Shown piece by piece: positions 30,512-40,272 of a DNA stretch of 64,000 nucleotides (position 1 is the stretch's first letter; each line of letters opens with the position of its first letter). A model generated the notes under the pieces. The model had not been told where the DNA came from, did not search any database, and saw only the letters and a list, made by a program, of their open reading frames with translations. A program made the position numbers and the translations under genes. Origin of the DNA: Bacteroidaceae bacterium (GTDB lineage Bacteria; Bacteroidota; Bacteroidia; Bacteroidales; Bacteroidaceae); contig JAFUAH010000013.1 in the NCBI GenBank assembly GCA_017464345.1, positions 1 to 64,000 on the forward strand, written 5' to 3'.

Positions 30512-32575
30512 ATGAGCCGATACAACCACAACAAGGCCTACACGACACGCGGATACATCTACCGTGCCGTGACGAGCATCGCCTGCATCGCCATACTGGT
30601 TTTCTTCATGCCCCGGGGCCACCAGATGAAGATAGACTTCCAGAAGGGCAGCCCCTGGAACTACGGTACCATCATAGCCAAGGAGAACTTCCCCGTGCTG
30701 AAGCCCGAGGAGGTGCTGGAACAGGAGCGCGACAGCCTGATGCGTCTCTATAAGCCCATCTACGAACTGAACACGGAGACGGGCACACAGCAGGTGCAGG
30801 CCTTCCGACAGGCCTTCGATGCCAGTCTGCGAAAGTCCGTACCCTATCACTACCGCAGCTATCTGGCCACCAAACTGCAGATGCTCTACAAACAGGGTAT
30901 CATGCCTGTGGAGGAGTACGAACGGCTGATGCGCGAGAAGCAGACGGGCGTGGTGGTGTCGGTGCAGAACACCGGCACGACGTATCTGCTCAGTGAGATG
31001 CACACCCCGAAGACGGCCTACGAGCTGCTGATGCGACAGGCCGACAGTGCCCAACTGGACCACACCATCGTACAGCACTGCAACATGAGCCGATACATGG
31101 AGCCCAACCTGACACTGGACGAGGAACGCTCCCAGTCGCAACTGACCAATCTGGAGAAGCAGTTGGTGCTGTACGCCGGACAGGTGGTGGCCGGACAGAA
31201 AATCATCGACCACGGCGACATCGTGGACGACAAGGCCTACAACATCCTGCGCTCCATGCAGACCCACATGGAGGGGCGCAAACGCTCGACCACGGAGCGC
31301 TTCAGTCAGCTGGGCGGACAGATTATCTACGCCTCCATACTGATTGTCTGTCTGCTGGTCTTCTTCAACCAGTTCCGCAGCGACTACCTCCAGCGCACGC
31401 GCACCGTCCTGCTCATCGTCCTCTTCGCGCTGATGTTCCCCCTTATCACCTACGCCATGGTGAAACACAGTTTCCTCAGCGTCTACCTCATCCCCTACTG
31501 CATGTTGCCCCTCTTCCTGCGCGTCTTTCTGGACTCGCGTACGGCCTTCTTCACCCACGTGGTCAGCGTACTGCTCTCGGCCATCGCCGTTGCCTCTCCC
31601 TTTGAATTCATCGTCGTGCAGAGTGTGGCCGGCATGGTCACCATCTACTGTCTGAAACAGCTCACACAGCGTTCCGAACTCATCTGGACCGTCGTGCAGG
31701 TAACCCTCGTCTCGGGCCTCTGCTATCTGGCCTTCGACCTCATACACATGAGCGTACTGGGCAACGAGCACTTCAACTATAGCATCTATCTCTTCATCCT
31801 GCTCAACGGCGTCCTGCTGATGATTTCCTACCTGCTACTCATCCCCTTTGAGCGCCTGTTCAAGTTCACCAGCACCGTGACACTGGTGGAACTCTCCAAC
31901 ACCAACACGCCCGTGCTGCGCCGTCTCTCGGAGGAGGCACCAGGCACCTTCCAGCATTCCATGCAGGTGGCCAACCTGGCCGCCGAGGTGGCCAATGCGC
32001 TGGGAGCAAAGAGTATGCTCGTGCGCACGGCCGCCCTCTACCACGACATCGGTAAGCTGGACGCTCCCGTCTTCTTCACGGAAAACCAGAATGGAGTGAA
32101 CCCGCATGACAACCTCTCCTACATCAAGAGTGCACAAATCATCATCAGCCACGTGAAGAAGGGTCTGGAACTGGCTGAGAAGTACCAGTTGCCAGAGACC
32201 ATACGCGAGTTCATCGCCACCCACCATGGCGCCAGCAAGGCCAAGTACTTCTACATCAAGTACAAGAACGAGAACCCGCTGCTCGAGGTGGACGAGAAGT
32301 TCTTCACCTACCCCGGCCCCAACCCCAGCACCATGGAGCAGGCCATACTGATGATGGCCGACGCCGTGGAGGCCGCCAGTCGCAGCTTGTCGGAATACAC
32401 CGAAGAGAGCATCTCCGGACTCGTATCGCGCATCGTGGACAGCCAGGTGCAGGAGGGATACTTCAACCAGTGCCCCATCAACTTCGCCGACATCGCCACG
32501 GCCAAACAGGTGCTCACCAACAAACTCATGACCATCTACCACACCCGTATCAAATATCCCGAACTGGCCAAGTAA
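30512..32575 (+). CDS. pgpH: 7TM-HD phosphodiesterase, PgpH-like (cyclic-di-AMP hydrolase family)
   Basis: 687 residues from the ATG at 30512. The order is: an N-terminal membrane helix (about 19-35), a periplasmic 7TMR-HDED-type region (about 40-275), seven hydrophobic helices (about 280-460), and a cytoplasmic HD domain. Metal-binding motifs are GTFQHSMQVANLAAEVA, HDIGKLD at 511-517, and the later THHG. PgpH of Listeria, with the same layout, hydrolyses c-di-AMP. Bacteroidetes homologs commonly lie near gltX. Substrate is inferred from the family. Confidence 0.86.
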   Translation: MSRYNHNKAYTTRGYIYRAVTSIACIAILVFFMPRGHQMKIDFQKGSPWNYGTIIAKENFPVLKPEEVLEQERDSLMRLYKPIYELNTETGTQQVQAFRQAFDASLRKSVPYHYRSYLATKLQMLYKQGIMPVEEYERLMREKQTGVVVSVQNTGTTYLLSEMHTPKTAYELLMRQADSAQLDHTIVQHCNMSRYMEPNLTLDEERSQSQLTNLEKQLVLYAGQVVAGQKIIDHGDIVDDKAYNILRSMQTHMEGRKRSTTERFSQLGGQIIYASILIVCLLVFFNQFRSDYLQRTRTVLLIVLFALMFPLITYAMVKHSFLSVYLIPYCMLPLFLRVFLDSRTAFFTHVVSVLLSAIAVASPFEFIVVQSVAGMVTIYCLKQLTQRSELIWTVVQVTLVSGLCYLAFDLIHMSVLGNEHFNYSIYLFILLNGVLLMISYLLLIPFERLFKFTSTVTLVELSNTNTPVLRRLSEEAPGTFQHSMQVANLAAEVANALGAKSMLVRTAALYHDIGKLDAPVFFTENQNGVNPHDNLSYIKSAQIIISHVKKGLELAEKYQLPETIREFIATHHGASKAKYFYIKYKNENPLLEVDEKFFTYPGPNPSTMEQAILMMADAVEAASRSLSEYTEESISGLVSRIVDSQVQEGYFNQCPINFADIATAKQVLTNKLMTIYHTRIKYPELAK

Positions 32576-32596
32576 CGGCCATAAGATGCAAAAGAG

Positions 32597-32639
32597 GCCT
32601 GCCCTATCCTCGCAGATACCATGCAAGGATAGGGCAGGC
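32597..32639 (+). terminator. Terminator after pgpH
   Basis: A 14-bp perfect stem (32597-32610 with 32626-32639; arm gcctgccctatcct), followed by tgtttgtg. It begins 22 bases after the pgpH stop. Confidence 0.75.
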
Positions 32640-32661
32640 TGTTTGTGTAACCAGGGCAGGT

Positions 32662-32759
32662 CTTGCTTGTGGGTCCATTGTCCGTCAAGGCCGACTCGCC
32701 CGAGTCGGAGTTCAGACCCGTACAGGTTTCGCTTGACGGACAATGGACCCACAAGCAAG
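32662..32759. repeat. Long perfect hairpin, member C of the intergenic repeat set
   Basis: Arms 32662-32689 and 32732-32759 are perfect 28-bp reverse complements. Inside is a second hairpin (ccgactcg/cgagtcgg, 32691-32708) and the phrase cccgtacaggtttcgc, identical to 16 bases of copy A. It is followed by cccgtacggga. It lies between converging pgpH and priA. No gene. Confidence 0.8.
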
Positions 32760-32775
32760 GCCCGTACGGGACATT

Positions 32776-35268
32776 TCAATAGGGGTCTACGTCGTAGTAG
32801 ACCAAGGCTGAGCGATACTGGGGCTGGGCTAGCAGGAAGGACTGCATCTGTCGCAGACGACGGCGGGCCTCGGCCATGGAGGCTGTGGTCTCTATCTTCA
32901 GCACCAGTTTGCGGATGTACATGAGCTGTATGCGACCGATAGGGGGGGTATCGGGGCCCAGCACACGATGGGCAAAGACACGGCGCAACAACAGGGCCAT
33001 GTCGCGCGACAGGGCCTCCACGACGCGGGCATCACGATGCTTGAGGTAAATGTAGACCAAGCGGCTCAGAGGGGGATAGTGGAAGGTCTCACGCTCCTGC
33101 ATTTGGTCGCGGAAGAGCGAGGTGTAGTCGTTCGTCACCACCTGATGCACGACGGAGAGGTCTGGCATCTTGGTCTGCAGGATGACGCGCCCCTGCCGAC
33201 TGCGCCGCCCGGCACGACCAGCCACCTGGGCCATCATCTGAAAGGCCCGTTCGTAGCTGCGGAAGTCAGGCATATTGAGCATCGTGTCGGCATTCAGGAT
33301 ACCCACCACGCTGACACGTTCGAAGTCCAGCCCCTTGGTCACCATCTGTGTGCCCACGAGGATGTCAGTACGTCCGTGCTGGAAGTTGTCGATGATGCGC
33401 TCATAGGCCTGACGGCTGCGCGTGGTGTCCAAGTCCATACGGGCAATGCGGGCCTGGGGGAAGAGTTGCTGCACATCGTCTTCGATGCGCTCCGTGCCGT
33501 AACCCATGTCGTGCAACTGGTCGCTGCCACAGTTGGGACAGCACTGGGGAATGGGATAGGAGGCTCCGCAGTAATGGCACGTCATACGTCCCTCGCCCCG
33601 ATGGTGAGTCAGTGTGACGTCGCACTGGGTGCAGCGCGGCGTCCAGCCACACGTGGGGCACTCCATCTGTGGAGCATAGCCACGGCGGTTCTGGAAAAGG
33701 ATAATCTGCTCGCGGTGGTCCAGAGCCTCACGCATAGCCTGCAACAGCACGCTGGAAAAGGCTCCGCGCATCTCCTTGCGATGGCGCTCCCGCTTGATGT
33801 CCACCACATCTATCCGGGGCAACTGCACCTGCCCGTAGCGCTCACCCAGCGTCACCAGCCCGTACTTCCCCGTCCGGGCGTTGTAGTAGGTCTCCAGGGA
33901 GGGGGTGGCCGTGCCCAGCAAAGTCTTTGCCCCGCTGTGGTGGGCCATCACGAGAGCCACATTGCGGGCATGGTAACGGGGAGCAGGGTCTTGCTGCTTG
34001 AAACTGGTCTCGTGCTCCTCGTCCACGATGACGAGCCCCAGCCGCCGGAAGGGCAGGAAGACCGACGAGCGCACACCCACGATGATGTCGTATGGCTCAG
34101 CGGAGAGCTGTTTCTGCCAGACCTCCACGCGCTCGGCATCGGGATACTTGGAGTGGTAGACACCCAGCCGACTGCCAAAGACACGGCGCAGGCGCTCCAC
34201 CAGCTGAGCGGTAAGCACTATCTCGGGCAACATGTAGAGAACTTGCCGCCCCTGGGCCAGTTGGTCGCGGATGAGCTGGATGTAGATTTCCGTCTTCCCA
34301 CTGGAGGTCACACCATGCAGCAGGCAGGTCTCGCGATTGCGAAAGACCTCCAGTATCTCGTCATACGCCCGTTGCTGGGCCGGGGAGAAAGTAGCGCCAC
34401 TGCCCTCCCCCGAGAGAGGCCGGATGGCGGAGTTGCCCAGCCGCGACACTTGCTGCTCATACACCTCCAGGACGCCACGTTCACGCAGCCCCTTGAGGGC
34501 AGCCTCGGAATGGCCTTCCAGCAAGGTCTGCTTCTGCACATCCTGGAGCAAACTGGCGTTCTGCAGCGTGAAGGCTGCAGTGGCTTTGGAGAGGTCGAGA
34601 TAGTGCAGCAGGAGGGCATGCTGACGGGGGGCACGGGACAGGTCGTCAAAGAGGCTGTTCAGCCGTTCCTCGCTGAAGAACTCCTCGGTCAGCCGCACAC
34701 AGTGCTCCGTCTTGGGACGATAGGCCCGCTTCAGTTCCTCCCGCATCACCACGGCACCTTTTTCCAACAGAGACTTCACGATGGGCAGAATATTCTTCAC
34801 CCCTACGGCCTTCTGCAGATTCATAATCTTCTGTTCCCGTAAGTGTTCCAGCAGGTCCACGATGTGTTGCTCCGTCTTGCCCAGAGGCGTATCCACACTG
34901 TAATCAGGATTATACACCACCACGCTCTCGCTCTCCAGTTTCAGTCCATTGGGCAGAGCGGCCTTGTACACCTCACCTAAGGTGCAAATGTAGTAGTTTG
35001 CAATCCATCGCCACAACCATAATTGGCTGGGCAACAAGATGGGGGCTTCATCCATCAGGTCCACGGCATCCTTCAGCTTCTGGCCTTCGGGAACAACACC
35101 CTCACGCACAGCCACCACGATGGCTGAATAGATTTTTTTGGCTCCGAAGGGTACAATCAGCCGACTGCCTACTGCCACTCTGCCACGCAGAGGCTCAGGC
35201 AGTCGGTAAGTGTAGGTTTCTGCCAAAGGCAGTGGCAGTACGACATCAACTAAAGATAAAGGGGCCAC
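32776..35268 (-). CDS. priA: Primosomal protein N' (PriA helicase)
   Basis: 830 residues from a GTG start (MAPLSLVDVVLPLPL). N-terminal 3'-DNA-binding domain (1-~105), then superfamily 2 helicase motifs: Walker A GVTSSGKTE with K325, and DEEH in VIVDEEHETS. A zinc-binding module carries the cysteine pairs CPTCGWTPRCTQC, CHYC and CCPNC. It restarts stalled replication forks. It starts 36 bases after gldN on the same strand and may be the last gene of the T9SS operon. Confidence 0.96.
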   Translation of the reverse strand: MAPLSLVDVVLPLPLAETYTYRLPEPLRGRVAVGSRLIVPFGAKKIYSAIVVAVREGVVPEGQKLKDAVDLMDEAPILLPSQLWLWRWIANYYICTLGEVYKAALPNGLKLESESVVVYNPDYSVDTPLGKTEQHIVDLLEHLREQKIMNLQKAVGVKNILPIVKSLLEKGAVVMREELKRAYRPKTEHCVRLTEEFFSEERLNSLFDDLSRAPRQHALLLHYLDLSKATAAFTLQNASLLQDVQKQTLLEGHSEAALKGLRERGVLEVYEQQVSRLGNSAIRPLSGEGSGATFSPAQQRAYDEILEVFRNRETCLLHGVTSSGKTEIYIQLIRDQLAQGRQVLYMLPEIVLTAQLVERLRRVFGSRLGVYHSKYPDAERVEVWQKQLSAEPYDIIVGVRSSVFLPFRRLGLVIVDEEHETSFKQQDPAPRYHARNVALVMAHHSGAKTLLGTATPSLETYYNARTGKYGLVTLGERYGQVQLPRIDVVDIKRERHRKEMRGAFSSVLLQAMREALDHREQIILFQNRRGYAPQMECPTCGWTPRCTQCDVTLTHHRGEGRMTCHYCGASYPIPQCCPNCGSDQLHDMGYGTERIEDDVQQLFPQARIARMDLDTTRSRQAYERIIDNFQHGRTDILVGTQMVTKGLDFERVSVVGILNADTMLNMPDFRSYERAFQMMAQVAGRAGRRSRQGRVILQTKMPDLSVVHQVVTNDYTSLFRDQMQERETFHYPPLSRLVYIYLKHRDARVVEALSRDMALLLRRVFAHRVLGPDTPPIGRIQLMYIRKLVLKIETTASMAEARRRLRQMQSFLLAQPQYRSALVYYDVDPY

Positions 35269-35304
35269 CGTAGAGGGAAAAAAGAGAGTATGGGAGATAG
35301 TGTC

Positions 35305-36402
35305 TTATCGGCGCACACGGCGTGCACTAGCCGTGGGAGTGGAAGAGGAAGAGGCACTGCTGCGCTGCTTCTGCTTCTTCTCAGTACCGCTGACAGGCTG
35401 CGAACGACGGGTGGTACCCTTCGATACGGTCGTTTCCTTAGCCTTAGCTGTGGGAGTGGCAGCCGGACGCTGGCGCCTGTCTACCTTGGCCTTGGGTTCC
35501 TCCACGGCCACACTGTCGGTCAGTGTGTCCACCTTTTCGCGCTGATGCCAAATGTTCTGCTCGAAGTCCACCAACTGCTGTTCGATGCGCTGCTGCTCCT
35601 TCTTCACCTTGGCCGTATCGGTCTCGTTGGCCAGTACCCGCCCCTGCATGTTAGCCGTCTTGTAGATTTTTCCGTCATAGTGGTTCATGGTGAAGTAGTC
35701 GTCAGCCGTCATGTTGGTCACATTGTTCAGGTTGCTGGCCATGATGGGCAAACGACTCAGATAGGGGGCCACATCGTCGTACTTAATCCAGAACAGAGGC
35801 TTTGGTGCAGCACCACCATCACCGAAGTCATCTTCTATCAGCACCGGACAGAGTGCAGTCACCTTGGAACGATAGGTACCAGTGCGCTGGTCAAAGTAAC
35901 TGCTCTCCTTGATGTAGTAGCGCTTTACTTGGGCCGAAGGCACATCGTTGTCTGCTACTGTATATTTGCCGTTATCCTCTTCATAGTAAATGTAATAGCG
36001 GTCCAGGATTTCCTTCACATCCGTCACACGGTCCTTCTCGGCAAAGGACTCGTTGCCGTCCAGTTTGTAGGTATAGACGGGAATGCGCTTGGTCAGGAAC
36101 AGACGGAAGAGGTAGGTGAAGAGGTTCACTTGCCTGTCCGTTGGCTCCACGGGATAGTACAGAGGTGCATTTTTGTCGGCCATGAGGTCGAGCTGACGAT
36201 AGATGTCGCGCCGCCACACCACATCCTCTGGCATCTCTGCACTTGTGGGGAACATGAGCGATGCACGGTCGGTCTTCTGCTCCACTTGCTGGCCCTTCTG
36301 GGCTGCGGCATTGGTTGTCGTTGTCCTGCGCTTGGCAGGCTGGGACTGTGCTGTTCCGATAAGAAATGAACAAAGAATAAAGAATAAGGCTATGCGCTTC
36401 AT
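35305..36402 (-). CDS. gldN: Type IX secretion protein GldN/PorN
   Basis: 365 residues from MKRIALFFILCSFLIGTAQS, a clear signal peptide; an ATG four codons earlier (36414) is equally possible. The conserved GldN core runs from VVWRRDIYRQLDL to about residue 270 (RVTDVKEILDRYYIYY, FWIKYDDVAPYL). The last ~80 residues are Lys/Ser/Thr-rich and probably disordered. GldN forms the periplasmic ring with GldK. Last of porP-gldKLMN. Confidence 0.93.
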   Translation of the reverse strand: MKRIALFFILCSFLIGTAQSQPAKRRTTTTNAAAQKGQQVEQKTDRASLMFPTSAEMPEDVVWRRDIYRQLDLMADKNAPLYYPVEPTDRQVNLFTYLFRLFLTKRIPVYTYKLDGNESFAEKDRVTDVKEILDRYYIYYEEDNGKYTVADNDVPSAQVKRYYIKESSYFDQRTGTYRSKVTALCPVLIEDDFGDGGAAPKPLFWIKYDDVAPYLSRLPIMASNLNNVTNMTADDYFTMNHYDGKIYKTANMQGRVLANETDTAKVKKEQQRIEQQLVDFEQNIWHQREKVDTLTDSVAVEEPKAKVDRRQRPAATPTAKAKETTVSKGTTRRSQPVSGTEKKQKQRSSASSSSTPTASARRVRR

Positions 36403-36430
36403 ATCATTTTTCACTTTTAATTTTTCATTT

Positions 36431-37984
36431 TTAATTTACTATCACCTCCATTGCACCGTTCAGCGTGCGTTCTATGCCATCAGGGCCAACAGCACGTATC
36501 TTCGAAATATAGAACCGCTTGCCACGCGAAAGCTGGCGAATCATGTTCTTCTGGCGCAGGGTGAACTCTGCTGTCTGGGCTACTTCGGGGACTGCATTAC
36601 CCATATTGTCGTAGAACACCATTTCGAAACCCTTCACCGTGAAGGGAATGTTCAGTAGTCCGTCGTCGATGGCTGCACCCAGGTGGGTCATGGCCATCAG
36701 ACTTTGCTTAGCAATCTTGCCCCCCATTACATGGTCATCATCCACTGGGATATAAGCTGTCGGGTCAGGCAATTTACGTACACGGAAGGTGAATTTGCCC
36801 ATCTCCTGTATGCGGCCTTCCGTCTCGGCAGCTACGGTGATAACGGCCTCTCCACCCACATTTGTGGGACGGGCAATGTACTTGCCATCGCCCTTCTGCG
36901 TGAATCCGCCTCCCGTCATGCTGACACGCAATCTGTTAGATGGAATACCCGGAACGCTGACACTCATCGGGTTGTCGTATCCTGCATAGAGCACATTCAT
37001 GATGTCGGCACTCACTGTGGCCGAAGGGGGAATGACAGTGTACTTCTGTTGAAAGTCACGTTTCACCTTCTCCCCACTACCGTTGAGGGTCTCTATCCAA
37101 CCCGTCAGAGTAAAGTCTCCGGTGGAGTTACAAACCGTCTCATAGATGCCGTGGTCACTTTTTATCTCTTTGCCTCCTACATAGATGGTAGGGCGATTGG
37201 TGGTATCCACGGCAGCCATGAATATCTGAGCCGAGAAGCGTCCTCCCTGCACGATGGTCTGTGCGTTGGGCACGACGTACGCATTCACCTCATTGACTCG
37301 GATATCCTTCACGTCTATATTGCTGACCAGACCATGTAGCACCTCGCCCTCAGCCGAACGGACGGCATTTTGCAACTGGGTCAGCGAGGTAACAGCGGCT
37401 GCCGTGGGCATACTCTCGAACATGGATTCCTGCCAATTCTTGCCTTCGGCTTTGTCCTGAGCCGAAATTTCCGTGCTGAGACTACTTTCGATGATGGCTC
37501 GCTGCACGGTGTCGGTCACCATCCGGGTAATGCGTTCGCGATAGCTATTGATGGCCTCGAAGAGTTCCTGCCCGCGTCCCTTTTTGGGAGCCAGCATCAC
37601 ACTGGTTGCAGCCTCCAGGTCCTCCTGGTTCCGGATGTTGTGCACATCGCCGTTCTTTCCGTCGCTCTTTTGCACTATGGCCTCCTTCAGTTCCTCGGCC
37701 AGATTGTAGAGTGAATCGCTCATCTGCTTTACATACTGCGACTTCTCATACCATTCCTTCACTTTCGTGGGGTTGGCTTTCATCTGTTCTTCAAAGTTCT
37801 TGTAGATGCCTTCGTTAATGCGCATGGCATTCTGGGTGGCCTGGTCCAGTTTTCCTGAGACGAGCGTGAAGCCCTTCAATACATCGCTACTGACATTGAG
37901 AGCCAGCATGGCCATCAGCACGACGTACATCAGGTTTATCATCTTCTGACGCGGAGATATCTTTTTCTTTTTTATCTGAGCCAT
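36431..37984 (-). CDS. gldM: Type IX secretion motor protein GldM/PorM
   Basis: 517 residues. A short cytoplasmic N-terminus (MAQIKKKKISPRQKMINLMY), one transmembrane helix (about 17-36), a long helical stretch (about 60-210), then three beta-rich periplasmic domains. The N-terminal sequence is nearly invariant in the family. GldM pairs with GldL as a proton-driven motor and reaches the GldKN ring. It begins 36 bases after gldL. Confidence 0.96.
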   Translation of the reverse strand: MAQIKKKKISPRQKMINLMYVVLMAMLALNVSSDVLKGFTLVSGKLDQATQNAMRINEGIYKNFEEQMKANPTKVKEWYEKSQYVKQMSDSLYNLAEELKEAIVQKSDGKNGDVHNIRNQEDLEAATSVMLAPKKGRGQELFEAINSYRERITRMVTDTVQRAIIESSLSTEISAQDKAEGKNWQESMFESMPTAAAVTSLTQLQNAVRSAEGEVLHGLVSNIDVKDIRVNEVNAYVVPNAQTIVQGGRFSAQIFMAAVDTTNRPTIYVGGKEIKSDHGIYETVCNSTGDFTLTGWIETLNGSGEKVKRDFQQKYTVIPPSATVSADIMNVLYAGYDNPMSVSVPGIPSNRLRVSMTGGGFTQKGDGKYIARPTNVGGEAVITVAAETEGRIQEMGKFTFRVRKLPDPTAYIPVDDDHVMGGKIAKQSLMAMTHLGAAIDDGLLNIPFTVKGFEMVFYDNMGNAVPEVAQTAEFTLRQKNMIRQLSRGKRFYISKIRAVGPDGIERTLNGAMEVIVN

Positions 37985-38020
37985 CTCTCAAATTGAAAGT
38001 TGAACATTGAATATTGAGAA

Positions 38021-38812
38021 TTAGCCCTCTTGCTGTGAGGTGACAGGGGCGATAGCGCTTCCAACGGTCAAGGCCTTTATCATGCGGGCATAGACGTTGT
38101 TCAGTTCCTCTATCTGCTGTGCCATGTGTCGGGTCTGCTCGTCTATCTGCTCTATGGTGGCCACCTGCTTGCTGATATTGCGAAGCTGCAGTTCGTAGAC
38201 GGTGGCTATGCCTGTCAGCGTGCGGTTCAGGTTCTCCATTTCCTCACTGTCGGTAGACATGCGCTCGGCCTGTACCTTCACACGTCCCAGCACCTCAGTC
38301 AGTTCACCCAGCTGTTCTGTATAATTCTTCACGGCTTCTTCCACGGTTGACGGGTCGGTAGCCTGAATTTGAGCCATCTCCGTGGCCCCTCCCCCGATGA
38401 CCACCGTTCCACCACCGATAACGCCATTGCCGACAGCTACACCTGTGTCACCGATGATGCCATTGCCTGCAGCCACACCAGTGCCACCGATGATAGTTGT
38501 TCCGCCATTCTGTACTGCCGTGGAGGCCACCGCAGCCAGTTCTTCCAGCGTTTCGCTCGACAGGGTACCTGTGGTATGTTCGGGCATCCGTTCCGTCACT
38601 CGCTCGAATCCGGCCACAATGAACACAAAGACCTCAGTGCCCATACCGATGAACAGCATCAGATTAGCTCCCGGGATGTGAGTCAGTTTGAACAATGTAC
38701 CCAAGATGACGACCGCAGCACCCCATGAGTAAGCATAGTTCATGAAGGTCTGTCCGGCCATGGTGTCCATCCATTTTTGGATGACTTCTATCAGATTGAG
38801 TTTTTTTGCCAT
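38021..38812 (-). CDS. gldL: Type IX secretion motor protein GldL/PorL
   Basis: 263 residues from the ATG at 38812, one base after the gldK stop. Two transmembrane helices (about 28-45 and 50-70). E60 in IGMGTEVFVF corresponds to the membrane glutamate (E59 in Flavobacterium johnsoniae) that couples proton flow. The C-terminal half is coiled coil (about 160-245). Between them residues 103-143 are a glycine/valine/isoleucine repeat (IIGGTGVAAGNG, IIGDTGVAVGNG, VIGGGTVVIGGG) that normal GldL proteins lack as far as I recall. Confidence 0.93.
   Translation of the reverse strand: MAKKLNLIEVIQKWMDTMAGQTFMNYAYSWGAAVVILGTLFKLTHIPGANLMLFIGMGTEVFVFIVAGFERVTERMPEHTTGTLSSETLEELAAVASTAVQNGGTTIIGGTGVAAGNGIIGDTGVAVGNGVIGGGTVVIGGGATEMAQIQATDPSTVEEAVKNYTEQLGELTEVLGRVKVQAERMSTDSEEMENLNRTLTGIATVYELQLRNISKQVATIEQIDEQTRHMAQQIEELNNVYARMIKALTVGSAIAPVTSQQEG
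38388..38505 (-). repeat. 36-bp tandem repeat coding for the glycine-rich GldL linker
   Basis: Two full 36-base units and partial flanking units, each beginning ccgat(a/g)a on the plus strand. They are in frame and encode IIGGTGVAAGNG-like repeats (residues about 107-142) between the membrane part and the coiled coil of GldL. Confidence 0.7.
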
Positions 38813-38813
38813 G

Positions 38814-40265
38814 TTATTTCTTCTTATTAGGTTGCTTGGAATTGTCATTCACCATCGAGCGTACACAGCGGAAACCGATGTACGAACGGGGCTGGTTCTG
38901 GTACTCATAAGTACGCCAGGCCGAACGAATCAAACTTTCAGGATCCTTCCACGAGCCCCCTCGCACACTCTTTTTCTTCAGCCTATAGGGATCCTCCTTG
39001 GCAGCGTTGTACTTAAGCTCGGGGTTCATGTCGCTCATGCTCTCCACACCCGCTTCAGTGTAGACGGTGCTCGTCCATTCGGCCACGTTGCCAGCCATGT
39101 CATACAGCCCGTTACTATTGGCACTGTAGATACCACACTTCGAAGTAATCAGGCTACCGTCCTCAGTATAGTTTCCACGGTCGGGCTTAAAGTTGGCATA
39201 GTAGCAGTTCTTATCGCTCTTCACCTCACCGCTCTCCCAGGGGAATGCACTACCCGACTTTCCGCGTGCAGCATATTCCCACTCTATTTCCGAGGGGAGG
39301 CGATAGCGCTGAATGTATTTTGCCATGCCCCCCAGGCCTTTCAACAGGAAGTTGGTGCGCCATACGCAGAAGGCATTAGCCTGTTCCCAGGTCACTCCCA
39401 CCACAGGATAGTCGTCATAGGCAGGATTGTTGAAATACAATTTCATGTAGCGCTCATTGTCGGCATTCCGGAAGTCATTGACCCAGCAAGTGGTGTCGGG
39501 ATAGATATTCACGATGTAGGTGTTCAGGAAGTCCCAGGGACCACTAAGCGGGCGCGTGATGGTCTGCCGCTGGATGCGCCCGTCATCATCAATCCAGGCC
39601 GTATCCTTGCTAATCATCACCACCTCGTCGGGATTCACGGCATGGTCGGTGTTCAGGTCACGTTCTTCGGGATTGAGCCGGTATTTCCGCTGCGCTGCAG
39701 CAGCATAGTCATAGACCTCATAGCGATAATTCATCTGGGTGGCATCCAACATTTTGGTGCCGTCGATAGGATGAGTGACATAGACGCTTTCAATGGCGCG
39801 TTGTTCGTCCTCGTTGGCCTTGCGCCAAGGTATGCTTTTGTTCCAGTTCAGATAGGGCGTAATGGGGTTTCCCTCCTTGTCTTCCTCTATTTTGTAGGTC
39901 TCGTCGCCTCCAAAGGCAGGATCGGCCAAGCGCTCACGGATGATGCTGTCGCGCACCCAGTTCACGAACTGACGATACTTGGCATTGGAGACCTCTGTTT
40001 CGTCCATCCAGAAACCATCCACCGAGATTTCCCGCTGAGGGAAATTTGCTCCCCACAGGGTATCGTTTTCTTCCAGTCCCACCTTCAACGACCCCTTGCG
40101 CACAGGCACCATGCCAAAGGGCACCGGTTCACTGAAAGCCGTTCCTTTCACACCCGTCACCTCGCCTCCAGTGGCATTTGCCGACGAACTGAATCCCATA
40201 CAGGCTGTCATGGCCCAACTCAGTGCCATGATTGCCATTATCACAAATATCGTTTTCTTCTTCAT
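38814..40265 (-). CDS. gldK: Type IX secretion lipoprotein GldK/PorK
   Basis: 483 residues. Lipoprotein signal with lipobox AMTAC (C22), then a formylglycine-generating-enzyme-like (SUMF1) domain. Visible motifs are GFWMDETEVSNAKYRQFV, PVVGVTWEQANAFC, YRLPSEIEWEYAARG, GLYDMAGNVAEWT, and SVRGGSWKD. In T9SS the fold is structural: GldK anchors the GldN ring under the outer membrane. Second gene after porP. Confidence 0.95.
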   Translation of the reverse strand: MKKKTIFVIMAIMALSWAMTACMGFSSSANATGGEVTGVKGTAFSEPVPFGMVPVRKGSLKVGLEENDTLWGANFPQREISVDGFWMDETEVSNAKYRQFVNWVRDSIIRERLADPAFGGDETYKIEEDKEGNPITPYLNWNKSIPWRKANEDEQRAIESVYVTHPIDGTKMLDATQMNYRYEVYDYAAAAQRKYRLNPEERDLNTDHAVNPDEVVMISKDTAWIDDDGRIQRQTITRPLSGPWDFLNTYIVNIYPDTTCWVNDFRNADNERYMKLYFNNPAYDDYPVVGVTWEQANAFCVWRTNFLLKGLGGMAKYIQRYRLPSEIEWEYAARGKSGSAFPWESGEVKSDKNCYYANFKPDRGNYTEDGSLITSKCGIYSANSNGLYDMAGNVAEWTSTVYTEAGVESMSDMNPELKYNAAKEDPYRLKKKSVRGGSWKDPESLIRSAWRTYEYQNQPRSYIGFRCVRSMVNDNSKQPNKKK

Positions 40266-40272
40266 ATTTCGT

